Assembly: GCA_030603695.1 (NCBI GenBank)
Contig: JAUVXF010000005.1
Coordinates: forward strand, 62,001 to 126,000
Length of the DNA: 64,000 nucleotides
Source: Natronohydrobacter sp.
GTDB lineage: Bacteria > Pseudomonadota > Alphaproteobacteria > Rhodobacterales > Rhodobacteraceae
Direction: 5' to 3'
Shown: piece by piece, positions 1 through 9,001 of the stretch
How the letters are laid out: each line of letters starts with the position of its first letter
Numbering within the stretch: the stretch's first letter is position 1
Notes under the pieces: model-generated
What the model was told of the DNA's origin: nothing
Seen by the model: the letters and a program-made list of their open reading frames with translations, nothing else
Databases searched by the model: none
Position numbers and translations under genes: made by a program

Positions 1-2
1 AA

Positions 3-95
3 CGGCTGACCCGCGAAGTGGCCGCAGTGGCGGGTGGGGATGAAGCGGTGGCGCAAAAGCAGGTGAATGACATGCTGGTGTCACGCGCAGCCTAA
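3..95 (+). CDS. C-terminal fragment of an unidentified protein
   Basis: An open frame enters from the left edge and ends at TAA (93-95), giving about 30 residues that finish VNDMLVSRAA. It is followed by a strong rho-independent terminator, which supports a real gene end. Too little is visible to assign a family. Confidence 0.5.
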   Translation, partial: RLTREVAAVAGGDEAVAQKQVNDMLVSRAA

Positions 96-116
96 GCCCC
101 TTGCGCAATGAACACA

Positions 117-141
117 AAAGCCCGCGCAAGCGGGCTTTTTT
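117..141 (+). terminator. Rho-independent terminator
   Basis: An AAAAGCCCGC / GCGGGCTTTT stem with a GCAA loop runs directly into a T tract. It closes the gene that enters from the left edge and separates it from yebC. Confidence 0.85.
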
Positions 142-233
142 CATGGCACAAAGGCCGATCAAGGGCTTGCCCAAGGGCTTTGGGCTGGTCTAAACACGCG
201 GCCACAGCGCTTTCAGCACGCTAGGGGGTTATC

Positions 234-974
234 ATGGCAGGCCACTCAAAATGGGCCAATATTCAGCATCGCAAAGGCCGTCAGGACAAGTTGCGCGCGA
301 AGCTGTTTTCAAAACTTTCCAAGGAAATTACGGTTGCCGCAAAGATGGGCGATCCTGATCCCGACAAGAACCCGCGCTTGCGCCTGGCGGTGAAGGAAGC
401 CAAAGCGGTTTCCATGCCCAAGGAAAACATCGAACGCGCGATCAAGAAATCCCAAGGTGGCGATGCCGAAAGCTATGACGAAATCCGCTATGAGGGGTAT
501 GGCCCCAGTGGCGTGGCCGTGATTGTCGAGGCGATGACGGATAACCGCAATCGCACGGCATCCAATGTGCGCTCGATCTTCTCGAAGAATGGCGGCAATC
601 TGGGCGAGACAGGCTCTGTCGCGTTCATGTTCGATCGTAAGGGGCAGGTGGTCTATCCGGCCCGCGTGGGGGATGCAGATACGATCATGCTGGCTGCGAT
701 CGATGCAGGCGCGGAAGATGTGGAAAGCTCTGAAGAGGAGCATGTGATCTGGTGTGCGGATACTGATCTGGGCGCCGTGGCTGCCGCATTGGAAGCCGCG
801 CTTGGGGATGCAGACAGCACCAAACTGGTTTGGAAACCCCAAACCACGTCAGAGCTTGATCTGGACAGCGCACGCGCCCTGATGAAACTGATTGATGCTT
901 TGGAAGATGACGATGATGTGCAGAATGTTACTGCCAATTTCGAAGTGTCCGATGCGGTGATGGCCGAACTGTAA
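234..974 (+). CDS. yebC: YebC/PmpR (TACO1) family regulator
   Basis: This 246-residue protein has the usual YebC length and opens with the family signature [17 protein letters not shown]. Members have been described as DNA-binding transcriptional regulators (PmpR) and as ribosome-associated factors that relieve stalling, like mitochondrial TACO1. The charged N-terminal helical domain, the central [21 protein letters not shown] segment (split here as GYGPSGVAV and [10 protein letters not shown]) and the acidic C-terminal lobe are all present. The ATG lies after a purine-rich stretch (ctaggggg). The gene appears monocistronic, with a terminator before it and a convergent hairpin after it. Cytoplasmic; which of the two roles applies here cannot be told from sequence. 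Confidence 0.93.
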   Translation: MAGHSKWANIQHRKGRQDKLRAKLFSKLSKEITVAAKMGDPDPDKNPRLRLAVKEAKAVSMPKENIERAIKKSQGGDAESYDEIRYEGYGPSGVAVIVEAMTDNRNRTASNVRSIFSKNGGNLGETGSVAFMFDRKGQVVYPARVGDADTIMLAAIDAGAEDVESSEEEHVIWCADTDLGAVAAALEAALGDADSTKLVWKPQTTSELDLDSARALMKLIDALEDDDDVQNVTANFEVSDAVMAEL

Positions 975-981
975 GACATAT

Positions 982-1010
982 ATCGCCTGCCGCGCTTTGT
1001 GGCGGGCGAT
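982..1010. terminator. Convergent stem-loop between yebC and the DMT transporter
   Basis: ATCGCCTGCC pairs with GGCGGGCGAT (10 bp, one G-T wobble). It lies immediately after the yebC stop and touches the stop of the facing transporter gene. There is no long T tract on either side, so it is a probable but weak bidirectional terminator. Confidence 0.55.
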
Positions 1011-1906
1011 TATATCACGGGCTGCGCCGCGGGGGTCTGTTTGCGCAACACCGCCTCGCGCCATGTGATGAACACAACCGATCCCATGATCACCACACCG
1101 CCCAGAATGACAAAGGCATCCGCAGGCTCTCCGAATGCGACTGCGCCCAGGATTACGGCCCAGACAAGCTGCAAAAAGGTGACAGGCTGCGTGACGGTGA
1201 CAGGGGCCGCCGCGAAAGCCAGGGTCATGGTATAATGGCCTGCCGTGGCGAAAGCTGCGACCAGAAACAGCCAGAAAATCTGGCTTGCCGTAGGGGGAAC
1301 CCAGACTGCCCAGGCAAAAGGTGCAAGGCAGATTGTGACTGTGATGGACAGCATCGCCACCACCAGTGACGGCGCCATCTGGCCCGACATGACCTTGGCT
1401 ATCAGATACGATGCGGCAAAGAAAATGGCTGTGCCGATCATGGCGATATGGCCGGGCGATATCTCTCGCAGGCCAGGGCGCAAGATGATCAGCGCCCCAA
1501 GAAAGGCTATCAGCACCGCAATTACTCGCCGCGCCGCCAGCCTTTCGCCCAGAAAAAGCGCTGCCCCCAAGGTGATATAAATGGGCGAGAGGTAATTCAT
1601 CGCCGTGACCTCTGCCATCGGGATTTGGGTCATGGCATAAAACCACAAGATCACGCCAAGGGCGTGGATCATCCCACGCAGGCCCAACAGGGCCAAAGTG
1701 GGACGGCTGAAAACTTCGCGCCGCAGCGCAGAGATAAGGGGCAGCAGAAAGACCAGCCCCAGCAGATAGCGCAAAAAGGCGGATTGCGCGGCGGGCATGT
1801 CATCGCCCAGATATTTCACAAGGGCGGTGACGGCAACAAAGCAAAACCCGGTCAAAACCATCCAGAAAATGCCCAGAAGCGGGCGATGGGGCGATTTGCT
1901 TATCAT
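1010..1906 (-). CDS. EamA/DMT family permease
   Basis: Integral inner-membrane transporter of the drug/metabolite superfamily with about ten hydrophobic helices in two tandem EamA repeats. Repeat one begins near LLGIFWMVLTGFCFVAVTAL and repeat two near HIAMIGTAIFFAASYLIAK. The start chosen is the ATG at 1906 (MISKSPHRP), giving 298 residues, the normal size; upstream in-frame codons would add a non-hydrophobic tail unlike the family. Substrate is unknown. RhtA/SAM-type exporters share this fold. It lies just downstream of cckA on the same strand with about 50 bp between, so some read-through is possible. Confidence 0.85.
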   Translation of the reverse strand: MISKSPHRPLLGIFWMVLTGFCFVAVTALVKYLGDDMPAAQSAFLRYLLGLVFLLPLISALRREVFSRPTLALLGLRGMIHALGVILWFYAMTQIPMAEVTAMNYLSPIYITLGAALFLGERLAARRVIAVLIAFLGALIILRPGLREISPGHIAMIGTAIFFAASYLIAKVMSGQMAPSLVVAMLSITVTICLAPFAWAVWVPPTASQIFWLFLVAAFATAGHYTMTLAFAAAPVTVTQPVTFLQLVWAVILGAVAFGEPADAFVILGGVVIMGSVVFITWREAVLRKQTPAAQPVI

Positions 1907-1958
1907 GTGCAGTATTTCGCATGTCTTGCCGTGTTCGGCAAGCCAAAGCATCTGCCCT

Positions 1959-4298
1959 CTATGCGGCCTCGTGTCGTTTGCGCAGTTGCGCATTCACGGC
2001 ATCGGTAAACTCCACCAGTGAAAAGGGCTTGCCCAAAAAGGCCGCGTTACCGATTCTGGCTTGCGCGGCAATGTGGCTGTCTTCGGCATATCCCGACATG
2101 AACAGCACAGGCGTATCGGCAAAGCGTTCGCGGATTTCCATAATCCAGCCGGGGCCATCAAGGCCGGGCATGATAACATCTGTCACAAAGCAATCGGGCC
2201 GGATTTTGGGATCGCGCAGGATTTCCAGCGCAGCCTCACCGCTTTCGGCGGCAAGCACCCTGTGGCCTTGCAATTCCAAGGCGCGGGCGGCGAAAGACCG
2301 CACAGGCGCTTCATCTTCCACCAGCAGGATCAGCGCTTGCGGTGTGGCGCGCACAGATTTTTGCAACAAGGCAGGCGTCTGCATGTCTGCCTGTTTGGCA
2401 CCGCGCGGTTGCGCTGCAAAATACAGGGTAAAGGTCGTGCCCACCCCTTCCTCGCTATCCACAAAAATATAGCCGCCAGACTGTTTGACAATGCCGTAAA
2501 CCGTGGACAGCCCAAGCCCTGTGCCTTCGCCTTGGCGCTTGGTGGTAAAGAAGGGGTCGAAAATCTTGGTCAACAGCGCCTGTGGAATCCCTGTTCCATC
2601 ATCACTGATCTTGATTTGTGTGTAATCGCCGGGGGGCAGTTCTGCCCTGTCGCGCTCTAACCCGTTGGGCAACGGGCAGGCGCGCGTTTCGATCCGGATT
2701 TCGCCCCCCATGGGCAGGGCATCGCGCGCATTGACCACCAGGTTCATCAGCACTTGTTCAAATTGGCGCTTGTCAGAGCGGATGGGCGCGACGCCTGCGC
2801 CATGGCGCAGGCTGAGTGTAATTTTCTCGCCGACCAGACGGTTTAACAGATGGATGACATCATCCATCGTTTCTTGCAGATCAAGTGTGACAAATTGCAG
2901 GCTTTGCTTGCGTGATAGCGCAAGTAACTGGCGCACAAGGGCGGCGGCACGGTTGCAGTTTTGCTGAATTTGCATCAGGTCGGGATAATCCGGGTCGTGG
3001 CGGTCATGGCGCAGCATCAACAGATCACAATGACCTGCAATCGCGGTAAGAAGATTGTTGAAATCATGTGCCACGCCCCCGGCAAGCTGGCCAATCGCCT
3101 GCATTTTCTGGCTTTGGGTAAATTTCGCTTCCAAAGATTTGAACTCTGTCACATCCGACAGGACAGCCACAAGCCCTGTGGTCGCGCTTTGGTCTGTCAG
3201 GCACAGGCTGACCTTCAAGTAGGTTTCGCTTGCGTTGCGGCTGAGGCGCAGGATTTCGGTTGCGCGCGCCACGCGGCGGGTAGAGATATCGCCAATCCAT
3301 TCGGTGACAGGCCGCCCCAACCCTTCCAGCACATCGCTGAGCAGGGGCAGTTCGTCTTGCCGCAGATGCAGCAGGCGCCGCGCCTCCTCGTTCAGGGAAA
3401 GCAACTGCCCATCGGCATCCAGATGGGCAATGCCGATGGGCAGGTTTTGCGGCTGTATGGCGCCGGGGGAACGTGGGGTGCTATCTGCTTTGGGTTTGGG
3501 AAGAAACAGAAATACTTCCGCATCGCGGGCGGCGGTTTGCAGGCGGATAACCTGTTGCGGGATTGGCAGATGCGGAGTGTCCAGCCATGTCGCAACCCCA
3601 ACTTCCGGCAGTTTGCGCGCAAAGAGCATATCCAACCGAAAGGGCATATCCCCAAGGCGCATGCGCAAATCCGGGCTGGCATAGCTTAGCCGCCCATCGG
3701 CTGCGAAATGCAGTATCTGGAAGGGCAGGGAATCGCGCCAATCTGTGACGCGCGGCAGGGTGATGCGCCATAAAAGCTGATCGGGGCCAAATCCCTCAAC
3801 GTGATAGATGCGTTGGTGTCCGGGCAGATCGTGGCTATGGCTGGCGCTTCCAGCTTCCTGGGCGCGGGCTTGCAATGCCTGAACAAAGCTTTCGGGTTCC
3901 GTGTGCCAATCCGCAAGCGCAAGCGTTAGCCGATCACCAGCTTGCATTGCACAGCGTTCGGCTGCTGTGGCGTTGCACCATAAAATAACGCTATCATCCG
4001 CCCCGACCAGCGCACAGGCTTGCGGGTTTTGCCCCAAAAGCTGGTCGAGTAGCGCGCTATCGCGTGCCGCCAGCCAGCGCGCATGGCCCCCCACTGCAAG
4101 GCCGAGTGCCGCCAGCAGCATAACAGACACACCCGCCAAAAGCGCCGTCATTCCTATCACCGGGGCAAGTGGCAAAAAAGCGGCCATACCGCAGGAAACC
4201 AGCCCTGCAAGCCCTGTCACCCAAAGGCTGGTGCTGTTCATGCTGCCAAGATAGGCACCAGTATCGTGCCAGAACGCCCTGAAATCGTAAATTGCCAC
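1959..4298 (-). CDS. cckA: Cell-cycle hybrid histidine kinase CckA
   Basis: A 779-residue hybrid kinase. Two membrane helices lie at about residues 24-70, followed by two PAS-like regions (about 85-250 and 280-385). The HisKA domain contains the phospho-accepting His411 in GGVAHDFNNLLTAI, followed by HATPase motifs (NLVVNARDAL, DDGTGI, GTGLGLS). A C-terminal receiver has Asp707 in VTDVIMPGLDG. The combination of KMQAIGQLAGGVAHDFNN with a GHCDLLM segment is characteristic of CckA. In alphaproteobacteria CckA passes phosphate through ChpT to CtrA (and CpdR), and acts as a phosphatase when it binds c-di-GMP. A perfect CtrA box lies 44 bp upstream of the start, suggesting feedback from its own output. 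Confidence 0.93.
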   Translation of the reverse strand: MAIYDFRAFWHDTGAYLGSMNSTSLWVTGLAGLVSCGMAAFLPLAPVIGMTALLAGVSVMLLAALGLAVGGHARWLAARDSALLDQLLGQNPQACALVGADDSVILWCNATAAERCAMQAGDRLTLALADWHTEPESFVQALQARAQEAGSASHSHDLPGHQRIYHVEGFGPDQLLWRITLPRVTDWRDSLPFQILHFAADGRLSYASPDLRMRLGDMPFRLDMLFARKLPEVGVATWLDTPHLPIPQQVIRLQTAARDAEVFLFLPKPKADSTPRSPGAIQPQNLPIGIAHLDADGQLLSLNEEARRLLHLRQDELPLLSDVLEGLGRPVTEWIGDISTRRVARATEILRLSRNASETYLKVSLCLTDQSATTGLVAVLSDVTEFKSLEAKFTQSQKMQAIGQLAGGVAHDFNNLLTAIAGHCDLLMLRHDRHDPDYPDLMQIQQNCNRAAALVRQLLALSRKQSLQFVTLDLQETMDDVIHLLNRLVGEKITLSLRHGAGVAPIRSDKRQFEQVLMNLVVNARDALPMGGEIRIETRACPLPNGLERDRAELPPGDYTQIKISDDGTGIPQALLTKIFDPFFTTKRQGEGTGLGLSTVYGIVKQSGGYIFVDSEEGVGTTFTLYFAAQPRGAKQADMQTPALLQKSVRATPQALILLVEDEAPVRSFAARALELQGHRVLAAESGEAALEILRDPKIRPDCFVTDVIMPGLDGPGWIMEIRERFADTPVLFMSGYAEDSHIAAQARIGNAAFLGKPFSLVEFTDAVNAQLRKRHEAA

Positions 4299-4341
4299 CT
4301 ATCCACCCTGTGAAACGCGCTTTTATCAAATCAAACAGTGC

Positions 4342-4356
4342 TTAAATAAGTATTAA
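4342..4356. promoter_or_regulatory. CtrA box upstream of cckA
   Basis: TTAA-ATAAGTA-TTAA is an exact match to the alphaproteobacterial CtrA consensus TTAA-N7-TTAA. It is 44-58 bp upstream of the cckA start, within the 97-bp AT-rich gap between rsmB and cckA. Binding is inferred. Confidence 0.7.
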
Positions 4357-4395
4357 GATACAGAGGGTCGGGAAGGATGGCAATCTGGCAGCAAT

Positions 4396-5559
4396 TCAGC
4401 GATTGGCCGAGGTTTCGCGCAGCACGGCCAGATAAAACCCGTCGCCGCCATCACGCGGCGTCAGGCGCAGTTCGGTTTCCAGCACAAATTCCGGTGCGCT
4501 GCGCAGGAATTGGGCAATCTGAAGGCCATTCTCGCAGGCCAGAAGCGAGCAGGTGACATAGGCCAAAGCGCCCGCAGGTGCGACATGGTGACGGGCCTTT
4601 TGCAAAATATCGGCCTGTATGTGTTGCAATTCTTCCAGCCGGGTGGGGGTAAGCCGCCATTTGGCATCCGGGCTGCGCCGCCAGCTGCCAGAGCCGGAAC
4701 AGGGCACATCTGTCAGCACAAGATCAAATTTGCCGCGTGGCGTTTCAGCAAGCGTAATGGCTGCGCCAGCGCGCGCCGCGCGTGCAGGCAGATCACGCAT
4801 GCGCGCCGGTGCCGCGTCATGCGCCGTGACAGAGGCCCCAAGCGCTGCCATCGCCAGCGACTTGCCCCCGCCACCCGCACAGTAATCCAGCACACGCGCC
4901 CCGCGCAGCGACGGCAAGGCCATGATAACGGCTTGCGAGGCCACATCCTGCAAATCTGCCAGCCCGTCCAGATAGGCCGCGCTGGATTGCACCGCGCGGG
5001 CATTCGCCATCACTTCCAGCGCAGTGGCGGCAAGGGGGTGCGGCCGGGTTTCGATACCTTGCGCGGCAAGCGCGACTTGCAACGCGTCAGCCGTTATGCG
5101 CGCGGTATTTGCGCGCAAAAACACAGGCGCGCGCTGGCGCAAGGCTTGCATGACAGGGGCGAAATCCTCGCCAAGGCTTGTGCGCAACTCTGGTTCCAGC
5201 CAGTCGGGGCAGTCCAGCGCTGTGTTTTCAGGCAGAAGGGGCGCGACAAAACCAGCTTCTTGCGGTGAGAGCGGCGCAGGGGCATGGCCTATGCCTGTAA
5301 AAAATTCCTCCGGCGCATGGCCCGCAGCGCGCAGGCCCCCCAAGATCAGCCCGCGCCCTGTTTCCGCCCCGCCCAGATGCGCGAAGGAGCGTTTGCAGCG
5401 CAAGGCGTCAAAGACCAGATCACGGATTGCCGCGCGATCTTTGGAACCCGCAAAGCGGCTGGCGCGCGCCCAGGATGTGAGCGCCTGCTCAGCTGCGCTG
5501 CCAGAGAGGATGCGATCCAGGATGTCGATGGCGGCCTGGTGGCGGGCGGCAGGGGTCAT
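4396..5559 (-). CDS. rsmB: RsmB/NOP-family rRNA cytosine-C5 methyltransferase
   Basis: A 387-residue SAM-dependent RNA m5C methyltransferase. The N-terminal NusB-like helical region (MTPAARHQAAIDILDRIL and following) precedes a Rossmann domain with the SAM motif LDYCAGGGGKS. Motif IV is DVPCSGSGSWRR and motif VI is YVTCSLLACENG; these hold the two catalytic cysteines. RsmB modifies C967 of 16S rRNA in E. coli; the target here is inferred. The ATG at 5559 is chosen because the upstream extension is Pro/Ala-rich low-complexity translation of a very GC-rich spacer. The gene lies upstream of cckA on the same strand. Confidence 0.88.
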   Translation of the reverse strand: MTPAARHQAAIDILDRILSGSAAEQALTSWARASRFAGSKDRAAIRDLVFDALRCKRSFAHLGGAETGRGLILGGLRAAGHAPEEFFTGIGHAPAPLSPQEAGFVAPLLPENTALDCPDWLEPELRTSLGEDFAPVMQALRQRAPVFLRANTARITADALQVALAAQGIETRPHPLAATALEVMANARAVQSSAAYLDGLADLQDVASQAVIMALPSLRGARVLDYCAGGGGKSLAMAALGASVTAHDAAPARMRDLPARAARAGAAITLAETPRGKFDLVLTDVPCSGSGSWRRSPDAKWRLTPTRLEELQHIQADILQKARHHVAPAGALAYVTCSLLACENGLQIAQFLRSAPEFVLETELRLTPRDGGDGFYLAVLRETSANR

Positions 5560-5718
5560 GCGGTGTCTTTCCGGTCTGGTGTGCTGGCGCTGCTCTACCA
5601 GCTTGGGCGCGCCGGGGGAAGCCGGGGCCGCCCGCAGGGGCGCCCACCCACCCACCCTGTCGGGGCCGCGCTGCGCGCGCCCCCTCGCGCCCCCGCAGGC
5701 GGCCCCTTGCGCGCGGAT

Positions 5719-6135
5719 CTAGCGTTCTGGCGGGATGGAATAGGTCAGCGAGGCGCGCGCAACAGGTTTGTCATTGCCCTCTGAGAAGATCAGGCATTCG
5801 CCGACAGCCAGCGCGCGCCCCAGCTTCAACAACCGTGTTTCGCAGATCAGATCCACCCCGGCGGCAGGTTTGCGCATGAAATCTATCGCGCAATTTGTGG
5901 TCACACTGAGCGCCTTTGGCCCGATCATCGCCAGAATCGCCAGATAGACCGAAACATCGGCAAGGGCGAACATGGCCGGGCCAGAAACTGTGCCGCCGGG
6001 GCGCAGGTGGCGTTCATCCTGCACCAGCCGAACAGTAAGCTGCATGGGAGCGGCAGCCTCGATAGTGAACATTCCTGCCACTTGCGGGAATTCTGCTGCA
6101 AGAAAGGCTTCAAGCGCCTTACGATCCATTTGCAT
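5719..6135 (-). CDS. PaaI-family hotdog thioesterase
   Basis: A 138-residue single hotdog domain, the normal PaaI length. The segment RPGGTVSGPAMFALADVSVY is the conserved helix and active-site region, and TTNCAIDFMRKP is the following strand. Such enzymes hydrolyse acyl-CoA thioesters, often aryl-acyl-CoA; the substrate is unknown. GGAGAC precedes the ATG at 6135 by six bases; a second ATG two codons later is possible. It is divergent from the enoyl-CoA hydratase-like gene, which suggests a shared acyl-CoA theme but does not prove it. Confidence 0.82.
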   Translation of the reverse strand: MQMDRKALEAFLAAEFPQVAGMFTIEAAAPMQLTVRLVQDERHLRPGGTVSGPAMFALADVSVYLAILAMIGPKALSVTTNCAIDFMRKPAAGVDLICETRLLKLGRALAVGECLIFSEGNDKPVARASLTYSIPPER

Positions 6136-6210
6136 TGGCGTCTCCGGGATTGGGCTTTTCCTGAACTTGTTATCATCTTACATTCAGGCGAACAGGGGAG
6201 GGTTTGCAAG

Positions 6211-7002
6211 ATGGATACGGATATTCTGACATGTGACGTGACGGCAGGGGTAGCGCGGCTGGTGATGAACCGCCCCGCCAAGCTGAATGCGCTGTCGGAC
6301 GCGATGCTGGCCGCGCTCAAGGCCCGGTTGCAGGCCATCGCCTTGGATGACACGATCAAAGTGGTGATCCTTGCAGGGGCGGGAAAGGCATTTTGTGCCG
6401 GCCATGATCTGTCGGAAATGCAGGCCGGGCGCGCACAGCCCGACAAGGGCGCCGCCTATTTCGCCGATCTCTTCGGGCGCTGCGCCGAGGTGATGCAGAT
6501 GATCCCGGCCTTGCCCCAGCCCGTGATTGCCCAAGTGCATGGCATTGCCACGGCGGCAGGCTGCCAGTTGGTCGCGTCTTGCGATATGGCGGTGGCGGCC
6601 GAGGGCACGCGTTTTGGGGTGAATGGTGTGAATATCGGGTTGTTCTGTTCCACGCCCATGGTGGCGCTGTCGCGCAATATCCCGCGCAAGATGGCGTTTG
6701 AAATGCTGACAACCGGGCAGTTCATCTCTGCCAACCGGGCCGAGGCGTTGGGGCTGGTCAACCGCGTTGTTGCCCCAGAGGCTTTGCACGACGAGACAGA
6801 GGCATTGGCCCGGATGGTGGCCGAGAAACTGTCTGCGGCCGTACGTATTGGCAAATCGGCCTTTTATGCGCAAACCGAAATGGGGCTTGCAGAGGCTTAT
6901 GATTATGCCGGGGCCGTGATGGTGGAAAACATGCTGTGGCGCGATACGAATGAAGGGATTGCGGCCTTTCTGGACAAGCGCAAGCCCGATTGGGCGCAGT
7001 AG
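6211..7002 (+). CDS. Enoyl-CoA hydratase/isomerase family protein
   Basis: A 263-residue crotonase-fold protein, the usual size. The oxyanion-hole motif is GAGKAFCAGHDLSEM, and the second conserved region is AQVHGIATAAGCQLVASCD. The FGVNGVNIGLFCSTPMVALS region (written in part) resembles the ECHDC3 subgroup rather than FadB-type hydratases. The ATG at 6211 (MDTDILTCDV) follows the purine-rich AGGGGAGGG; the in-frame extension upstream would overlap the divergent thioesterase. Likely cytoplasmic acyl-CoA metabolism; the precise reaction is not determinable. Confidence 0.85.
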   Translation: MDTDILTCDVTAGVARLVMNRPAKLNALSDAMLAALKARLQAIALDDTIKVVILAGAGKAFCAGHDLSEMQAGRAQPDKGAAYFADLFGRCAEVMQMIPALPQPVIAQVHGIATAAGCQLVASCDMAVAAEGTRFGVNGVNIGLFCSTPMVALSRNIPRKMAFEMLTTGQFISANRAEALGLVNRVVAPEALHDETEALARMVAEKLSAAVRIGKSAFYAQTEMGLAEAYDYAGAVMVENMLWRDTNEGIAAFLDKRKPDWAQ

Positions 7003-7032
7003 GGCAGCAGCCTTGGGGCAAGGGGGCTTTGG

Positions 7033-8088
7033 TTATTCGCGCCGCTCTGCCCGCGCCACGCGCTGGCGCGCACCCAGTGCGGCAATGACAGAGGCGCGCG
7101 AGATTTGCCCGATGATCTGGCCCGCTTCGCGCACGGCGAGAGCATCTGTCTGGCCATCGAACATTTCCATCGCCGTGCGGATGGGCATATCCCATGCCAC
7201 CTCTGGCGCAGGCGCAGGGGTGCTGGCAGGTTCCAGCGCATCGCGCGCGCGCAGCACGCCCAGCGGGTTCATATTGGCCACGAAATCGGCCACATACTCT
7301 GTGGCCGGATGGGCGAATATCTCTGAGGGTGTGCCGCATTGGATAAGCCGCCCCCCTTCCAGAATGGCGATGCGATTGCCCAGCTTGAACGCCTCATCCA
7401 GATCATGGCTGACAAAGATGATTGTGCGCTTCAGCCGCGCCTGCAACTCCAGCAATTCTTCTTGCAGGCGTGTGCGGATAAGGGGATCAAGTGCCGAGAA
7501 GGGTTCATCCATAAGCAAGATCGGCGCTTCGGTGGCGAAGGCGCGCGCCAGCCCGACACGCTGTTGCATCCCCCCCGACAAGGCGCTGACAGGCTGATCG
7601 GCCCATTGCGCCAGCCCCACAAGCTCTAGCTGCGCCTCTACCTTGGCGCGCCGCTCTGCCCGGCCCAGCCCTGCCAGTTCCAGCCCAAGCCCCACATTCT
7701 CGCGCACCGAACGCCACGGCAACAGGCCGAATTGCTGAAACACCATGGCCACGGTTTTCAGCCGCAGATCGCGCAGCTTGGCGCGGCTGGCCTTGGGCAC
7801 AGAGACAAGCCCCGCGCCATCATTCACCAGCACATCCCCCCGCGCGATGGGGTTCAGCCCATTGACCGCGCGCAGCAAAGTGGATTTGCCAGAACCCGAC
7901 AGGCCCATCAGCACCACGATTTCGCCCTCGGCCACATCAAGGCTGCAATCATGCACCCCCAACACCTGCCCCGTGGCGCGCTTTATCTCTTCGCGGCTTT
8001 GGCCTGCATCCATCAGGCTTAGTGCGCGGGCAGGGTTGCGGCCAAAGACGATAGAGACATTTTCAAACCGGACAGCGGGTGTGCTCAT
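7033..8088 (-). CDS. choV: Choline ABC transporter ATP-binding protein ChoV
   Basis: A 351-residue ATPase of the glycine betaine/choline (OTCN) type. It has Walker A GLSGSGKSTLL, Q-loop VFQQFGLLPW, signature LSGGMQQRVGLARA and Walker B ILLMDEPFSALD. The C terminus carries a CBS-like region (MPIRTAMEMFDGQTDALAV), as in ProV-type ATPases. The N-terminal insertion LSLMDAGQSREEI before the P-loop is typical of this subgroup. It overlaps choW by 4 bp (ATGA), indicating translational coupling, and is the last gene of choX-choW-choV. Confidence 0.92.
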   Translation of the reverse strand: MSTPAVRFENVSIVFGRNPARALSLMDAGQSREEIKRATGQVLGVHDCSLDVAEGEIVVLMGLSGSGKSTLLRAVNGLNPIARGDVLVNDGAGLVSVPKASRAKLRDLRLKTVAMVFQQFGLLPWRSVRENVGLGLELAGLGRAERRAKVEAQLELVGLAQWADQPVSALSGGMQQRVGLARAFATEAPILLMDEPFSALDPLIRTRLQEELLELQARLKRTIIFVSHDLDEAFKLGNRIAILEGGRLIQCGTPSEIFAHPATEYVADFVANMNPLGVLRARDALEPASTPAPAPEVAWDMPIRTAMEMFDGQTDALAVREAGQIIGQISRASVIAALGARQRVARAERRE

Positions 8089-8945
8089 CGTTTCACCTCT
8101 ACCCGAAGCATGCGATCCAGCATGATGGCCACAGCCACAATCACCGCCCCCGCTTCAAAGCCCAAGCCCGCATTCACAGTGTTCAGCGCCCGCACGATAG
8201 AGACGCCCAAACCCGGCGCGCCCACCAGCCCCGCAATTACCACCATCGAAAGCGAGAGCATGATGGTCTGGTTCAGCCCCGCCATGATCTGCGGAAAGGC
8301 ATAGGGCAATTCGACCTTCAGGATGCGTTGCGCGGTGGTCGCGCCAAAGGATGTGGCGGCCTCTGACAGCGCTTTGGGGGTAGAGCGGATGCCAAGCTCT
8401 GTCAGCCTGATCGCGGCGGGCATGGCAAATATCACCGTGGCCACCAGCCCCGGAACCATGCCCAAGCCAAACAGAACCAGCACGGGTATCAGATAGACAA
8501 AGACAGGCAATGTCTGCATCAGATCAAGAACAGGTGTCAGCGCCCGGTAAAAGCGCGGGTGATGCGCCGCATATATCCCCAACGGCACGCCAACCCCCAT
8601 GCACACAACGCAAGCGGCAAGAACCAGTGTCAGGGTTTGCATGGTCAGCATCCAATAGCCCTGATTCAGCGCAAAGAGCAGACACAGCGCGACAATGACA
8701 ACCGGGGCTATCTTGCGCTGCAAAAGCCATGTGACCCCGCAAAACACAGCAATCACGGCAAAGGGATGGGGTGTTTGCAGCGCAGCCCCCAATAGCCCGA
8801 TCATACCGCGCAGGCTGGCTTCGATCCCGTCAAAGGCGGTGATGAACGTATCTTGCAGCCAGTCAAAGCCATTGGCTACAACACGCCCGACCGGGATTTT
8901 TGCGTCAAGAACGGCTTGTGTGAAACGGTCAGACACGGTGCGCAC
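8085..8945 (-). CDS. choW: Choline ABC transporter permease ChoW
   Basis: A 286-residue inner-membrane permease with about six to seven hydrophobic helices. The EAA-like cytoplasmic loop is EAATSFGATTAQRILKVELP, where the ATPase docks. Length and sequence style match ProW/ChoW single-permease systems. It is separated from choX by a 15-bp perfect hairpin and coupled to choV by a 4-bp overlap. Choline specificity is inferred from the choX and bet genes next door. Confidence 0.9.
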   Translation of the reverse strand: MRTVSDRFTQAVLDAKIPVGRVVANGFDWLQDTFITAFDGIEASLRGMIGLLGAALQTPHPFAVIAVFCGVTWLLQRKIAPVVIVALCLLFALNQGYWMLTMQTLTLVLAACVVCMGVGVPLGIYAAHHPRFYRALTPVLDLMQTLPVFVYLIPVLVLFGLGMVPGLVATVIFAMPAAIRLTELGIRSTPKALSEAATSFGATTAQRILKVELPYAFPQIMAGLNQTIMLSLSMVVIAGLVGAPGLGVSIVRALNTVNAGLGFEAGAVIVAVAIMLDRMLRVEVKR

Positions 8946-8958
8946 CCCTTGCCAAAGC

Positions 8959-8993
8959 TGCCCCGGCCCCGCACCATTTGCGGGGCCGGGGCA
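8959..8993 (-). other. Strong intercistronic stem-loop between choX and choW
   Basis: TGCCCCGGCCCCGCA pairs perfectly with TGCGGGGCCGGGGCA across a 5-nt loop. It lies directly after the choX stop and has no T tract. Position and lack of a U run suggest mRNA 3'-end protection of choX, giving more binding protein than permease, rather than full termination. Confidence 0.75.
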
Positions 8994-9001
8994 CGATGCT
9001 G

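Noticed and set aside
2911-2926. Another TGATAGCGCAAG copy of the gap operator-like motif
   Set aside because: It lies within the cckA coding region in a conserved protein segment, so coding constraint explains it.
5560-5718. N-terminal extension of RsmB through the very GC-rich spacer
   Set aside because: The added residues are Pro/Ala/Gly low complexity, whereas the ATG at 5559 gives the family N terminus.
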